A DNA stretch of 64,000 bases from Myoxocephalus aenaeus (taxonomy: Eukaryota; Chordata; Actinopteri; Perciformes; Cottidae): assembly GCA_038501785.1 (NCBI GenBank), contig JBAMJR010000101.1, positions 62,001-126,000 of the forward strand. Direction: 5' to 3'. The translations under genes and the position numbers were made by a program. Below the pieces are notes generated by a model. That model was given only the letters and a program-made list of their open reading frames with translations. It did not search any database and was not told the origin of the DNA. Below, piece after piece: positions 12,170 to 24,400 of the stretch; the first letter of the stretch is position 1; each line of letters begins with the position of its first letter.

Positions 12170-12650
12170 GTGGTTTTCAAGGATTCTTCGTGAGACTAAG
12201 GGTTCGATTAAGAACCCTTTTTTGAAGAAAACATTCTTCAAGAATTGTGGATGTATGAACCATGATTGTTGTGGGTTGCACTGCATCAACCGCGGCCCTT
12301 TTCCATTCCAGATGAAGCTCTTCGATTATAAAAGAGATCTTGGTAGAACCCCATGAGAACTTTTTAGATGTTACCCTTCCTGGTAGTGGATTCTAGATAA
12401 AACCCTTAGATAATAAAAGTGTCCTTGGCACAATCCCCTGGGTGGGTTCTAGATTAAATTTGGAATATGAAAGGATTCCGGGTATAACCTCCTGGATGGG
12501 TTCAAGATAAAAACCCTTGTACTACCCTTGTATCTTGATAGCACCGTTAGAAAGGGTGGTGGTCACAGTTTGACTTATCCAGAGAGCATTCTGGGAGTAA
12601 GCTTTTATAGATGGTAGGTAGAACATTGTTGTTCTATCTAGAACCCAACA
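12170..12650. repeat. Diverged relative of the 3.5-kb minisatellite unit
   Basis: GGTTCTAGATAAAACCCTTA, CCCCTGGGTGGGTTCTAGAT and further GGTTCT/AGAACC blocks match the unit of the array at 3540-4570, but as a few degenerate copies. The same family therefore sits on both sides of rab39b. Confidence 0.6.
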
Positions 12651-15144
12651 TTAAGCAACAAAAAGGGTTATCCTATGCCCTTTATGGTTCTAGATACCTT
12701 CATTTCTCAGAGTTTGTCTTCATTGATATAAATGGTTTGGACGTAATGTTAGAAACACCTCTCACTGTGATGCAACATCATTCCCCGGCACCACAAACGG
12801 CAGCCAAGCAACACCTCTTTAATTAGAACGACTCCGAACTAAATCTGAACATTAGAACCGTTACGAAAGCCAACGGAGACGAGCGAAACCTTCGTCTCGC
12901 CAATGGAGATGCACGCAAACTAAACTGTATCAAGGTTTCAAACTCCATTTTCCTTTGTGGTTGTGTGTGAATTCATCTTTTCAGTGGGTTTTTTATTCTA
13001 CTGATACATTCTTCACTCAAGATGTCAGGCCAGTTGCTGACGTCTCTTTCAATGCCAAGGAAATTCAGTGAATCACACTGTTACATGAAAAATGTTATAT
13101 AAAAGGTGTTCAAGAGGCATCGAACTTCATGTGCGTTGGCAGATGATTCATCTGCTGTACTGATTACACCAGTACTCTATATTCCCATTCAAACTACATG
13201 TATGAGATTAGCACTGGACCAAATATAATCATGTGTTTTATGTCTTTATGGACCACATCAACCTACATACTTGGCAGTACTTTATTACTTCATAATTATC
13301 ATTTAAACACTGACAACGAACAGAGGCTTTTAGCATGGTAAGCAATTAAATGTACCTTATCTACCTTAAGCACCTGGATGGCTTGGTGTAGATCTGAATT
13401 TCTATACATTTTGTTTTGCCATTTTATTCTTTAACTTCTTTAATCTGATGCACACTCCCAAATGAATGCTCAATCCTTGCTGTAATCTCTGTTATATTTC
13501 ATATTTTTTAATCAATTCATCCAATGCCTTTCACCCTGCAGTCCATAATTATAGTGAGAAACCTGCAAGTGCTTCATTTTTTCACACGGTTTGCCTTCTT
13601 TGTCTCCAAAGAGTTCTGCTTGTGTTATCTTATTTTCACATGAATGTATCAGCAAGGGAAAAAAGGTGAGATTTTTACACACGAGTTAATGAGTGAAAGA
13701 AACACGCTCTGATCGAAAAAGGTGATTTAGATGTCACTTGACTGGAAAATTAATCAAATTATAGTCCAATCCCTCAGTTTTTAAGATGCATTATTCCTTA
13801 TCGGAATAGGAGGAATGCTTTCAGATGGATCGGCTCTGTTCAGCACCCAGTTGGGACTCTTCAGCTTTGTCATATCGAACTTCTACTTTGGTTATTTTCT
13901 GTCTTGCTGAGCGCTGGATGAAACGATTAATACATCTCATGTTGAACGTAAAGCTACAGCTGGTTAGCGTAGCTTAGCATAAAGACTAGAAACAATGGCT
14001 CTGTTAAAAATAGTAACAAAATCCACCTTCCAGTACCTCTGAAGCTCACTAATTAACCATTTTAAATATTGTTTGCATGACACAACTCGTTTAATTAAAC
14101 AGAGGACCATTTTTGGGCCGGGGGAAGTAAGATTAAACACAAAAAGATGTGTTAATTATTAAGCTTTAGGGGGCCTGCTAGGCAAATGTTGTTACCTGAC
14201 GTCTCATTAGGGAATGCAAAATATATTTTCAAACAACACTATCCCATCATGGTGTTTTGGGGGCTCTGTAGTGGAGAAATGCTTGATTGAGACACATTTC
14301 TAAATCAAATCTGCAAAAAAAGCGTCCATGATGTTGACTTGAAACATGAGAAAGAAAGATTGTCCGATCTAAAAACATTGGTTCACCATTTAAACAAAGA
14401 TAAATTACAGATTTGTATTGTTTTCTGGTTAGAAGAGGCAATATATTGTATGTTAAAAATCTGAAATGTGTCATGTTGACTGCATTCAGGACCAAAAGTC
14501 CGGTCTAATCCTGAAGCTTCCATCATGTGATTCCAGTAAAACACAATTCGATCAGTGTGTGAAATACGCAGCCAGCAATTGACCACTAAAGACCTCCTTC
14601 ATTTGAGAGTCTGTAATCAGCTGCTAACGATCTGCAAGTGGCTGTTAATGTTTTTTTCGGCCTCACTGGACGCTGCAGTCTGAAAGCCGATTTGTTTCCT
14701 TCCAGTAAGTCACATGATGTTACTTCTGGACTTGAAAGCAGCATTTTTGTCCGAACTGAGCCGCTTCAGATTATTATCGACCTGAGGTTTTTAGTTTGGC
14801 GCAAACGAAAAAGATGTGAACGTTAAACGTTGCTGGCAAAAGTCACCTCAAGGGATCAAGGAAGGGACGCGCTCGAACGAGGGAGAGCCAGTTCATGTTT
14901 GAAAGCAAAGGAATCTGCTTTTTTTTTGGCTCGTTTCCATCTAAACGTATTACGCAGAGTGATTTACTGTCGTCAGCCGGGATCCTACAGAGGCTGCTTT
15001 CATGCTCAGAACGCATTAGACTGCAGGACTCATTACCGTCAGATATACCTTTACAAAAAACACATGATAGGATTATTATTATAGGATTATTTTCTGGATT
15101 ATTTCTTGGTCAAGAGCATTTCCGGTTGCCTTGACATATATACA
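12650..15144. other. Intergenic DNA without a supported gene
   Basis: AT-rich sequence with only short random ORFs. At 13965-14110 a piece containing CTTAGCATAAAGACTAGAAA and AACAAAATCCACCTTCCAG looks like a dispersed teleost repeat. Related fragments lie in both orientations at 17060-17260. Confidence 0.5.
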
Positions 15145-15455
15145 TACCGTAAATGTTGGGTTACAAGCCGCTACTACCTTCGGTGGTTCTCCCCGCTGTA
15201 GCCAGCTAGCGCTACTGCTGCTGCTAGCTCCCCGCTGTAGCCAACTAGCGCTGCTGCTAGCTCCCTGCTGTAGCCAACTAGCGCTGCTGCTACTGCCCGC
15301 GTCCCCTCTGCCCGAGTCGGGTGTCGAGCCGGGGCTGGTCCCGCTACCTTCGGTGGTTGTTGGGGAGCTAGCAGCAGCGCTAGCTATCTACAGCGGGGAG
15401 CTAGTGGGGACAATCACCGAAGGTAGTAGCGGCTTTTAACCTGACTTTTACGGTA
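15145..15455. mobile_element. Short TIR element (TACCGTAAA family), copy 2
   Basis: It begins TACCGTAAATGTTGGGTTAC and ends AACCTGACTTTTACGGTA, an inverted pair matching copy 1. Inside are repeated GCTAGCGCTGCTGCTGCTAG blocks and CCCGAGTCGGGTGTCGAGCC, the reverse complement of a block in copy 1. There is no coding capacity. Confidence 0.7.
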
Positions 15456-15864
15456 GTGCATTCCAAAATGTATACTTTACTATTACATATGCCAGAAAAA
15501 AATATTTAGTATGCCCCAATACATAATATGTCAAATGCAGTATGCCAAAAATACCAGGATGTCCGACTGCATCTGGTCGCATTTTTCTGCAATCCTCTGA
15601 GGGTCAAGCTGCAATGTTTTACGAGGAAGTAGTGTGTCCCAACTGAATGCATACTGCATGCAACAGTGTGTACTTTGTAAGCGCAACTGCAGTATAAGTA
15701 CAAATAAAAAGTATGTTTGATTTTGTACTATTTGTACAAACATAAAAAGGCCATTTCCCTTTGTTTGCAGTCATATTAAACTAAGATAACCAGAACCTGT
15801 AGCTTCATATTTATCGTACAGATTAGCCTCAGTTTGTGCAGTTTATGTTTCATTGTTATAGATC

Positions 15865-16721
15865 CGGTTCGGGAATCTCGGGATCGCATCTCTGCTGTTC
15901 GCGGATGATGTGGTCCTGTTTGCTTCCTCGGACCGTGACCTCCAGCATTCACTGGGGCGTTTTGCAGCCGAGTGTGAAGCGGCAGGGATGAGAGTTAGCA
16001 CCTCCAAATCTGAGGCCATGGTGCTCTGCCGGAAACCGGTGGACTGCTCCCTCCAGGTGGGGACAAACTGCCTACCCCAAGCGAAGGAGTTCAAGTATCT
16101 CGGGGTCTTGTTCACGAGTGAGGGTAAGGTGGAGCGTGAGATCGATAGGCGGATCGGTGCGGCTGCAGCAGTAAAACAGGCGCTGTACCGGTCCGTCTTG
16201 GTGAAGAGGGAGCTGAGCCGGAAGGCGAAGCTCTCCATTTACTGGTCGGTCTACGTTCCAACCCTCACCTATGGTCACGAACTCTGGGTCGTGACCGAAA
16301 GAACGAGGTCTCGGATACAAGCGGCCGAAATGAGCTTCCTCCGTAGAGTGGCCGGGCTCAGCCTTAGAGATAGGGTAAGGAGCTCGGACATCAGGAGGGA
16401 GCTTGGAGTCGAGTCGCTGCTCCTTCGTGTCGAAAGGAGTCAGCTGAGGTGGTTCGGGCATCTAGTCAGGATGCCTCCTGGACGCCTCCCATTAGAGGTT
16501 TTCCAGGCACGTCCAACTGGTAGGAGGCCCCGGGGAAGACCGAGGACACGCTGGAGGGATTATATCTCCCGGCTGGCCTTGGAACGCCTCGGGGTCCCCC
16601 AGGATGAGCTGGAAAGTGTTGCGGGTGAGAGGGAAGCCTGGGTCGGCCTGCTGGACCTGCTGCCACCGCGACCCGACCCCGGATAAGCGGTCGAAAATGG
16701 ATGGATGGATGGATGGATGTT
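15865..16721 (+). mobile_element. 5'-truncated LINE: C-terminal part of reverse transcriptase
   Basis: An open frame runs from about 15865 to the stop at 16684-16686. It starts with FGNLGIASLLFADDV, in which FADD is the reverse transcriptase catalytic box. It continues with AEMSFLRRVAGLSLRDRVRS, RSQLRWFGHLVRMPPGR and RPRGRPRTRWRDYISRLA, typical of the region after the palm in fish non-LTR elements. A tail of GATG/ATGG repeats (about 16697-16720) follows the stop directly, as in the RTE/Rex3 group; I assign the clade with moderate certainty. Everything upstream of the catalytic box is missing, so this is a dead 5'-truncated insertion, although its frame has no stops over about 270 codons. Confidence 0.85.
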
Positions 16722-18148
16722 ATATTTTAGTCGAGCGATACCATTTTTTATTTTTTTTATTGTGTTTCCTGTCCAGGTAGCCACCGGCTAGCATCTTTAT
16801 TTTTTGGGTTGGAAACCGAGTTGCAACATAGGAACCGAGTTAAACATTTTATTTATCTAACAAGGATGGACTTGTTTTTCCTCCAGATGGTTGGAAGAGT
16901 CTTTGAGGATTCTGGTTATGGCGTCAGAGTCTTGTTAAACCAAACTATTTTTCAGCATGTGAAGCCCTGTGGCTTGAATATAATGTGACTGCTTTCACAC
17001 AAAAGACAAACTCGGGCTAATCTGCACCATAAATAAGCTAATAAACTATATGCAGCAACCTTTTTGCTTATCTTAGCTTAGCATAAAGACGTAAAAGACA
17101 ACAAAATCCATCAACCAGCATCTCTAAAACTCACCATGTAAGACCAAGAAGTAAATGCTTGTGGCCTAAAAAATGTCCAGCACTTTTTTTTTTTTTTTTT
17201 AACAGATTCAACAAACAAGATACAGCTACAAGCTAGCAAGTCTTTATGCTAAGCTAATCACACGGACTGCTGGTTATGGCTTATGGGGTGTCAAATGTCT
17301 CGTCTAAATCTCGCCAAGAAAGCATATAAGCTTATTTCCCAAAATTGTTGGACTATCAAATGTCCGTTTTCTACATTTTTTGTGCAGTGAAGCCTCAGGC
17401 AAATGTGAAATGAGTCTCCATATTTTCGTGGAATAACGAGCTTTACTGCCTGCCAAAAATAATTTGGAGCCCCAATTTCATTCTGGTAATCTGATGATAA
17501 TATAAAAACGGGCTAAGCGGTTCTTTTTTTTTTTGTGGGTAGCAACAGAAATTATTAGTTTGAATATTGAAAAAAAAATTGCACGTGACACCTCATGACC
17601 CCATCTTTGATTTTGCACACAGACTATTGTTTCTAGTGGATGAAGTTTGACCTGTACGCTGTGTTTTCTACCCGGCAACACATCTTCAATGTGTCAGCCA
17701 GCAGAAGCATGCATCTGTTGGGTGACGACAGCTATTTCCTGCCCTCACAGGAGCCGTGGCACAACAACAACAACAACAACAACAACGATGTTTCACTTCT
17801 TTTCAACCCTGCTCTGTACAGACAAAACTGTCTTTAATCCTGCTGGGTTCAATCCAACAGTCTCTCTCCCTCTGCTAGTTATCTCTAAACAAACTGAAAT
17901 GTACTAAAAAATAAATAAAACGTGACTGGAAAAATAAACATATTCTCACTGTTATCGTTTTTGTTTTTTTTACACAACGGTGTTGCTGGGAAGTAGTTGA
18001 GAGGAAGGATGTTGGGAAAGAAACTAAGAATATTACTACGAAATGTATTTACATGTTTAATGCTATTACATCTTCCTCTAAAAGTGTCGGTGTGTTTATT
18101 TTGAAAATAAACTATGCACGTCCATCACTGACACGTCCAAAACGGACG

Positions 18149-18180
<32 letters not shown>

Positions 18181-18380
18181 AATATTTCAGTTTTGACCAG
18201 CTAAAACAGTAGAAGTATCAGGATTAACAATCTAATGTGATATAACAGTCATTTTACTGCAAAGTATTTATTGAGTATTTTACACTGTTGAATTGGTACT
18301 TTTACTTCAGTGCAGGATCACGCATCAAATGGCAAAGTGTATGTATATAAATATATATTTTATTTTAATCTATACACATA
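16722..18380. other. Intergenic DNA, repeat fragments only
   Basis: Contains fragments of the CTTAGCATAAAGAC repeat in both orientations (17060-17260), an (AAC)n run near 17762-17786 and an (AT)n run near 18150-18178. No gene is supported. Confidence 0.5.
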
Positions 18381-18387
18381 TACAGCG

Positions 18388-18775
18388 GGTAAAATAAGTA
18401 ATGAACACGTCACAATTTTTCTCTGTAAATACATTTCTAAAGGTGCTATTGACATGAAATGCTGATGTTAGTAACAACCCAAGTAATCCAGACATACAAA
18501 TAAAAAAATAAGTTCATAAATTAAGTTCTGTGTAATAAAAAGGCTTTTGTATTAAGTATTAAATACATATGTCAGCGTATTCAATACTTTTTTGCTGTCA
18601 TTCCATTGTATTACACGTAACTTAATTTCTGAACTTATGTTTGGTTTTCTTTGTATGTCTGGATCACTTGGGTTGTTACCAACATCTGGTGAAAATGTCA
18701 TATCAATAGCTCCTTTAAAAATATATTTAGTGAGAAAAATGGTGACGCGTTCAATACTTATCAGACCTCACTGCA
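18388..18775. mobile_element. Fold-back element, Tc1/mariner-like ends
   Basis: The left half (TACAGCGGGTAAAATAAGTA, then ATGAACACGTCAC, TGTAAATACATTTCTAAAGG and AACCCAAGTAATCCAGACAT) reappears as an imperfect reverse complement in the right half (18580-18775: ATGTCTGGATCACTTGGGTT ... GTGACGCGTTCAATACTTAT). The arms are about 185 bp and meet almost without a loop. The CAGCGGGTAAAATAAGTATTG end is one I associate with teleost Tc1/mariner-like MITEs; a TA target would fit the left flank. Confidence 0.65.
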
Positions 18776-18779
18776 CAAA

Positions 18780-20400
18780 CTACCGAGTTATGTATCGTAA
18801 GATGGTAAAAGAAGCACAAACCGTGTCTCGTGAAGCTGCTGCAGGCGGAGGCGGCTCAGTGGTTCCCAGTGGCCTCACACACTCCCATTATGGGCAATAA
18901 GTATGTTGAAATGCAGATGGGAACTTCTTAAATTACAGTTATGAAGCAGACCGTGTTGAGCTGACATGAGGTTATTTACATCCTCATCAAGGCCTGGAAA
19001 CTAGAACTCAAAAAGAAAAGGCTGAAATAAAACCTGAAGACTGGTAAAGAAGAAACAAAAGTCAGACTACCCTACACGATTCATCACGCACTCGGCAATT
19101 ATTTTTCTGTAATTTATTCAGTTTAAAACGCTATGGTAAGAGTTCTCCATGCGATCGTTCAGATTTTTTATTAAAATGTCTTCCAGGTGAAGAGGAAAAG
19201 CCTATTTTGTGATCTTGACTGAACACATTTGGTTGTAAAACACATCAAATCCTATAACTTATTAAATATTTAAGATAGAATGTTCCCAAAAACAATATAT
19301 ACAATTATAATACATAAAAACCGACAAAAGGGCTGAGAAAAGGTCGTTTTCTCTCGATCACCGTGACGTGGTGGAAATTAGTATCAACGGTCACATCTGC
19401 ATTGTGCTGCAGTTCCTCACGTCACCACTGGGTGGCAGCACCGAGGACAGCGTTTAAGATGCTTATTCTTCTCGGCCCGAAGTTTGAAGCTAGCAGAGGA
19501 CGAGGAGAAGAGAGAAAGGTCCTTTTTAAAAATGGGAGAAGTTAAAAGATAAAACTCCAGAACTGAAAAAGGACCACAAAGTGTCACAGAAATAATCATA
19601 ATGCATTTTATTAATTGATGTCTAATTAGAGAATAAAAACTGGTGTTTAAAAATTAATGGAGTCATCAATAAATAGAACAAATTAAAAAGGCGATAAAAA
19701 CGTAAATTGTCAGGAATTTATTACTTTTTTTATGGAATAATTCATTAATTAGAAAATATAAATATTGTATTGTTCTACTGAATGCTTTATAATGATTTGC
19801 ATGACACTTGTAGTCCCTCGTACGTCTTCAAATGTAGTTCCTTTAAATAAGTGTTATGTATTGTTTACTCTCGACAGTCACTATTAATAAACAAAGTTTA
19901 AATTGAATCCTCAGCAGAAGAATAAAACACACAGCACCACGTCAAGGTCTCGTCTCAAATGTTCGTTTACTTCTTTCATTGTTTAATGAAAACAGTGAGA
20001 GACAAATAAATACAGACAGATCAGCGGCGAGGAAGAGGAGGAGGAGGAGGAAGAATCGTATCTCGGACCATATATGAGAACGTTGTGGTCGAGAACAAAC
20101 AAGTGCCGGTGGGTAAGAAGGGAAAGAACCTTCATGAATCTGAAGATAAACGGCAACTTACTGAAATCATTCAAAAGAATAAAAAACAAACAAACGGCCT
20201 CGTTGCTTTCGGTTTAGTTCATTTTTACTTGAAAAAATACTTTTAAACAAAAACAGAAAAACAGAGTGGTGGAAGCTCGGCTTCACGCGTTATGAAGTGC
20301 GTTTGATTTAACCACCTGGAGGGGTTAAAGCAAACGCACTTCTAACGCGCCCTCGCACGTCTGCCGAGCTCCGGGGTGAAACACACGCATGACTTAGGTT
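18780..20400. other. Intergenic DNA before the vbp1 3' end
   Basis: AT-rich sequence with short ORFs only, plus a (GGA)n run near 20035-20052. No gene is supported. Confidence 0.45.
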
Positions 20401-20407
20401 TGCTTTT

Positions 20408-20413
20408 TTTATT
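20408..20413 (-). terminator. Candidate vbp1 polyadenylation signal
   Basis: TTTATT on the plus strand reads AATAAA on the minus strand, 125 bases past the vbp1 stop. It implies a short 3' UTR that includes the (GT)n tract. Confidence 0.55.
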
Positions 20414-20442
20414 GGATAAAGGAGAAGATAGTGAGCAGAAAG

Positions 20443-20444
<2 letters not shown>

Positions 20445-20519
<75 letters not shown>
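20445..20519. repeat. (GT)n microsatellite in the vbp1 3' UTR
   Basis: About 37 GT units, 18 bases past the vbp1 stop codon. In the transcript it reads as (AC)n. Confidence 0.95.
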
Positions 20520-20520
<1 letters not shown>

Positions 20521-20537
20521 ATGCCGCTCTGATGATA

Positions 20538-21427
20538 TTAAGACTTGTCTGCTAATTTGAGGACGCTCTCTTTGCTCCGTCTCTTCACGTCCCAGTTGTA
20601 GACTCGTGCCATGTCTGAGGAGCAGGGAGTGAAGGAACAACAACAGAGGAGCAGCAACACAATAATAATAATAATAACAATAATAATAATAAAAAAAGGT
20701 TCTTCACACTTTTATATTCTGATTTACTGGAGCATCTTTTCTCAGATGTATAAGAAGTGGCTTCAAACACTTTGAGCTGAAGGAGGGGCTTAAAAATAAT
20801 TGCCTTTGATTGCTTTTAAAAGACGTAAAAAGCGGTGTGTTAAAGGCCCCAGTAGAGCGTGGTAAAAAGCGGCGTTTTGTTAAAAAAAAAAAAAATGCTG
20901 TAAAAACAACAACAACCACAGACCGACGTGTTGTTGGACTTTCGAAGGAACTTTTTTTTAAATATATACAATTGAGGATACGTTAAATTAATGGATTAAT
21001 CTGAATAATAATCTAGAATTATTAAACGATGAAAATAAAATAATATTTAAAAAGGTGCCTGGCAACAGCTTTAAATGTCCGGTCCACTCAACTTACAAAA
21101 TAAATAATAATTTCAATTTATATAGCGCTTTTTTAGTAATCCTAAAAGTACTTTCATGAATGCAAGCACATAAAGCACCAGTGTTACATTTTTTTAATAT
21201 ATATTCTTTTGGCTACCGTTTTTATTATTGGACAGAAACTGCTCAAAATGTTGGGAGTAAAGCACGACCAAAGAAATAGTTCCGCACGGCAACAAGTCAT
21301 GTGACCACCTGAAGTGAGGCCTCGTCATTAATGGAGAAAATAATGATTAACTATCTCAGATTTAATCAATTTCTTTGACTGCATCAAAGAATAATTCATC
21401 ACAATGCCTTCATATTGACGGAGCGCT

Positions 21428-21463
<36 letters not shown>

Positions 21464-24400
21464 CCTGCAGCAACAGAGGAAGGATACTGACTTCGGTGGT
21501 GGTGAACTGGTCTCGCAGGAAGTCCAGGTCGTCCTCGAGCGTCTCCAGATTACGAGACGCCGTGGACAGGTTCTTCTCCAGCAGCGCCTGGGCTTCGTCG
21601 ATGTCGTACTCCAGCATGACGTTCGCCTTTAGAGGGAGGAGGACTTTACCCAGAAGCCACTGCTCTAACACCAAACGCTTATCCCGTGGTTTTTTATCCT
21701 TCTCTCGGATGCTTTAATCTGTTGACCTGAGCGCTACTCACCCCCAGCCAGAGGCAGACCTTGTCGGTGGGCGGCACCGAGGCCTTGCAGTAAACGTTGT
21801 CGGCCAACATGAAGTGTGTCTGCATGGGCGCCGTGGTCTCCTGGGTAAACAACAACAACAACAACAACAAACATCAGGTCAAAAGGTTGTTTAAAGATTG
21901 TTATCACGCTCAACTAAACCGGACAATGAGACGTTTTATGTTCGGCTCCAGCAGAAGAAATGAAGGATAATCATAAATAAAGGATTGATTTCTTTGTTTT
22001 TATTAACTTTTTTTATGGATCTAGCTAATTTAACTATTCAAGTAGATTTTGTTTGAAGTGAATAAACATTTTTAAACTTCCCGAATCAACTACTTCGGAG
22101 TTTTAAGCTGAAAAGAATCTCGAAGCATGTCAGAAATATTGACTCAAATTTCATTGTGACCTTCATCAATATAGACTGAAATTTTAATATTTATGCTATT
22201 TATAAGATATAAATTCATACCTCGATGTATTTCTTGATCAAAATCCCATTAAATGCTTTTCAGTGCAAATTAAAATGACCAATAAACGGCATTGACGTGT
22301 TGAAATCACGTGATTTTGTGACAGAGCTTTCAAAGTTGAGCCGTCTTGATTTGACTAACACTCACTTTGGCTGATGCACGCTGAAAATATGCCGTTTTGA
22401 ATATAATATAATACATATGGCACCAAAACAAAGTTCTTTACGGTAAAAAAAACAACAATAAAATACTAAATTTAAGATGCAAAACAAGATAAAATAGTTC
22501 AAATACTTCCAACAAATACCATCAGTTAAGATAAATCCTGAAGATGAAAGTGGATTTGGAGAAGAGCTTTAAAAGAGCGTTAGGATACACATTATAGATA
22601 CACATTATAAAACATTATAGATACACATTATAAAACATTATAGATACACATTATAAAACATTATAGATACACATTATGAAACCTGATACACATTATAGAT
22701 ACACATTATAAAACATTATAGATACACATTATAAAACATTATAGATACACATTATAAAACATTATAGATACACATTATAAAACATTATAGATACACATTA
22801 TAAAACATTATAGATACACATTATAAAACCTGATACACATTATAGATACACATTATAAAACATTATAGATACACATTATAAAACCTTATAGATACACATT
22901 ATAAAACATTATAGATACACATTATAAAACATTATAGATACACATTATAAAACCTGATACACATTATAGATACACATTATAAAACATTATAGATACACAT
23001 TATAAAACATTATAGATAAACATTATAAAACCTGATACACATTATAAAACATTATAGATACACATTATAAAACATTATAGATACACATTATGAAACATTA
23101 TAGATACACACCTTCTTCTTCTGCATGTGTCGAAGGATTTCTAGCGTCTGTGTGATTTGTGGGATCTGACTTTTCAACCTGCACATCGAGAGAAGTGAAA
23201 CATTTTCAGCAACAAGCAACACAGACTTTAATTAACTTTTTACATCGTTACAATGTGGATTTTTTAAAATTATAAATAACTTTAAAAGTGGCTTTGGGGA
23301 CGTCCCGGACACATAAAAAAAGTAGAATTACGACTAATAACTCATAATAAATGCTCTTTCATTAGCTAACAAGTAAATTCTCTGCACACTGACCTTGAGC
23401 CGTTCTAAAATGCAGTGATATTAGATACTAGTTTTAAGAACACAGTAGTCAAACTGATTCCCTCGTAAAAACAACGTATTTAGACAAATAAATTAAGCTG
23501 TATGCGATGGCAACCACGGCGGCACAACTACATGAATTTAGCTACATTTGGGTCTTTATTAGTTCACTTTTCGTCTTTATTACTGGAGCACAAATGGCAC
23601 ACGACTCATCGGAAAACGGAGCGTGGGGATTGGATTAATTCGTTTTAATTCGTTTTTTTTTTTTTAAAACAACAACAAAAAACTGCATTTCGACGAGCAT
23701 TTTACCGGTGCTGCGTAATGACAATACATGTTCCTGGAAAAATATATTTTCTATTCAGGCTTCATCGATCTCTTTTGACTCATTATACTAAAATATATTT
23801 TTGTCGCAACTACAAACCCTATTATTTCACAATCCAGTTTGGCCATTTAAAGTAACAGCTATTCCCCGTTCTCTGGTAAGAAAAGCCCTCGGCTCACGCT
23901 GGTATGAAGCACATCGGTCCTCCGATAAGAAACAAAAACCCCGTAATCAGTGTATTTTACGAGCGCTTCAGTCGGTGTTACCTGAGTTTCTTCTGAGACA
24001 GGTTGAGCTCCATGTACTTATACTTCTGGTACTGTTCGTCCAGCTTCCTCAGAGCCGAGTCGGCCGTCTCGTTGCCCGGCTGCTTCAAGAAAGAGTCGAC
24101 GTCCTCCTGGAAAAATCAGCAGAGCGAAGACGTCAAAGTCTGATTGACATTTGAGTCAATAACAATATCTCTGCTGATCATTGTTCCTTTTTTTTATTTT
24201 GACAACATCTAACATAAATGTTTTGATAATTATCCCTTAAATGTGCTTTCAAAGAACTGAAAAAATTAAACATTCTAAATTAAAATGTATAATATGTGCT
24301 CATTGGTATAAATTCACAGAACAGAAATGTGAACATTAGGTTAAAAAACCTGGTTATATTCTGTTGACACATTAGAGTCAAAGGTTTTTACTCATTGTAA

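Noticed and set aside
22585..23108. Regularly spaced repeats that could suggest a CRISPR-like array.
   Set aside because: Head-to-tail minisatellite with no unique spacers, inside a vertebrate intron.
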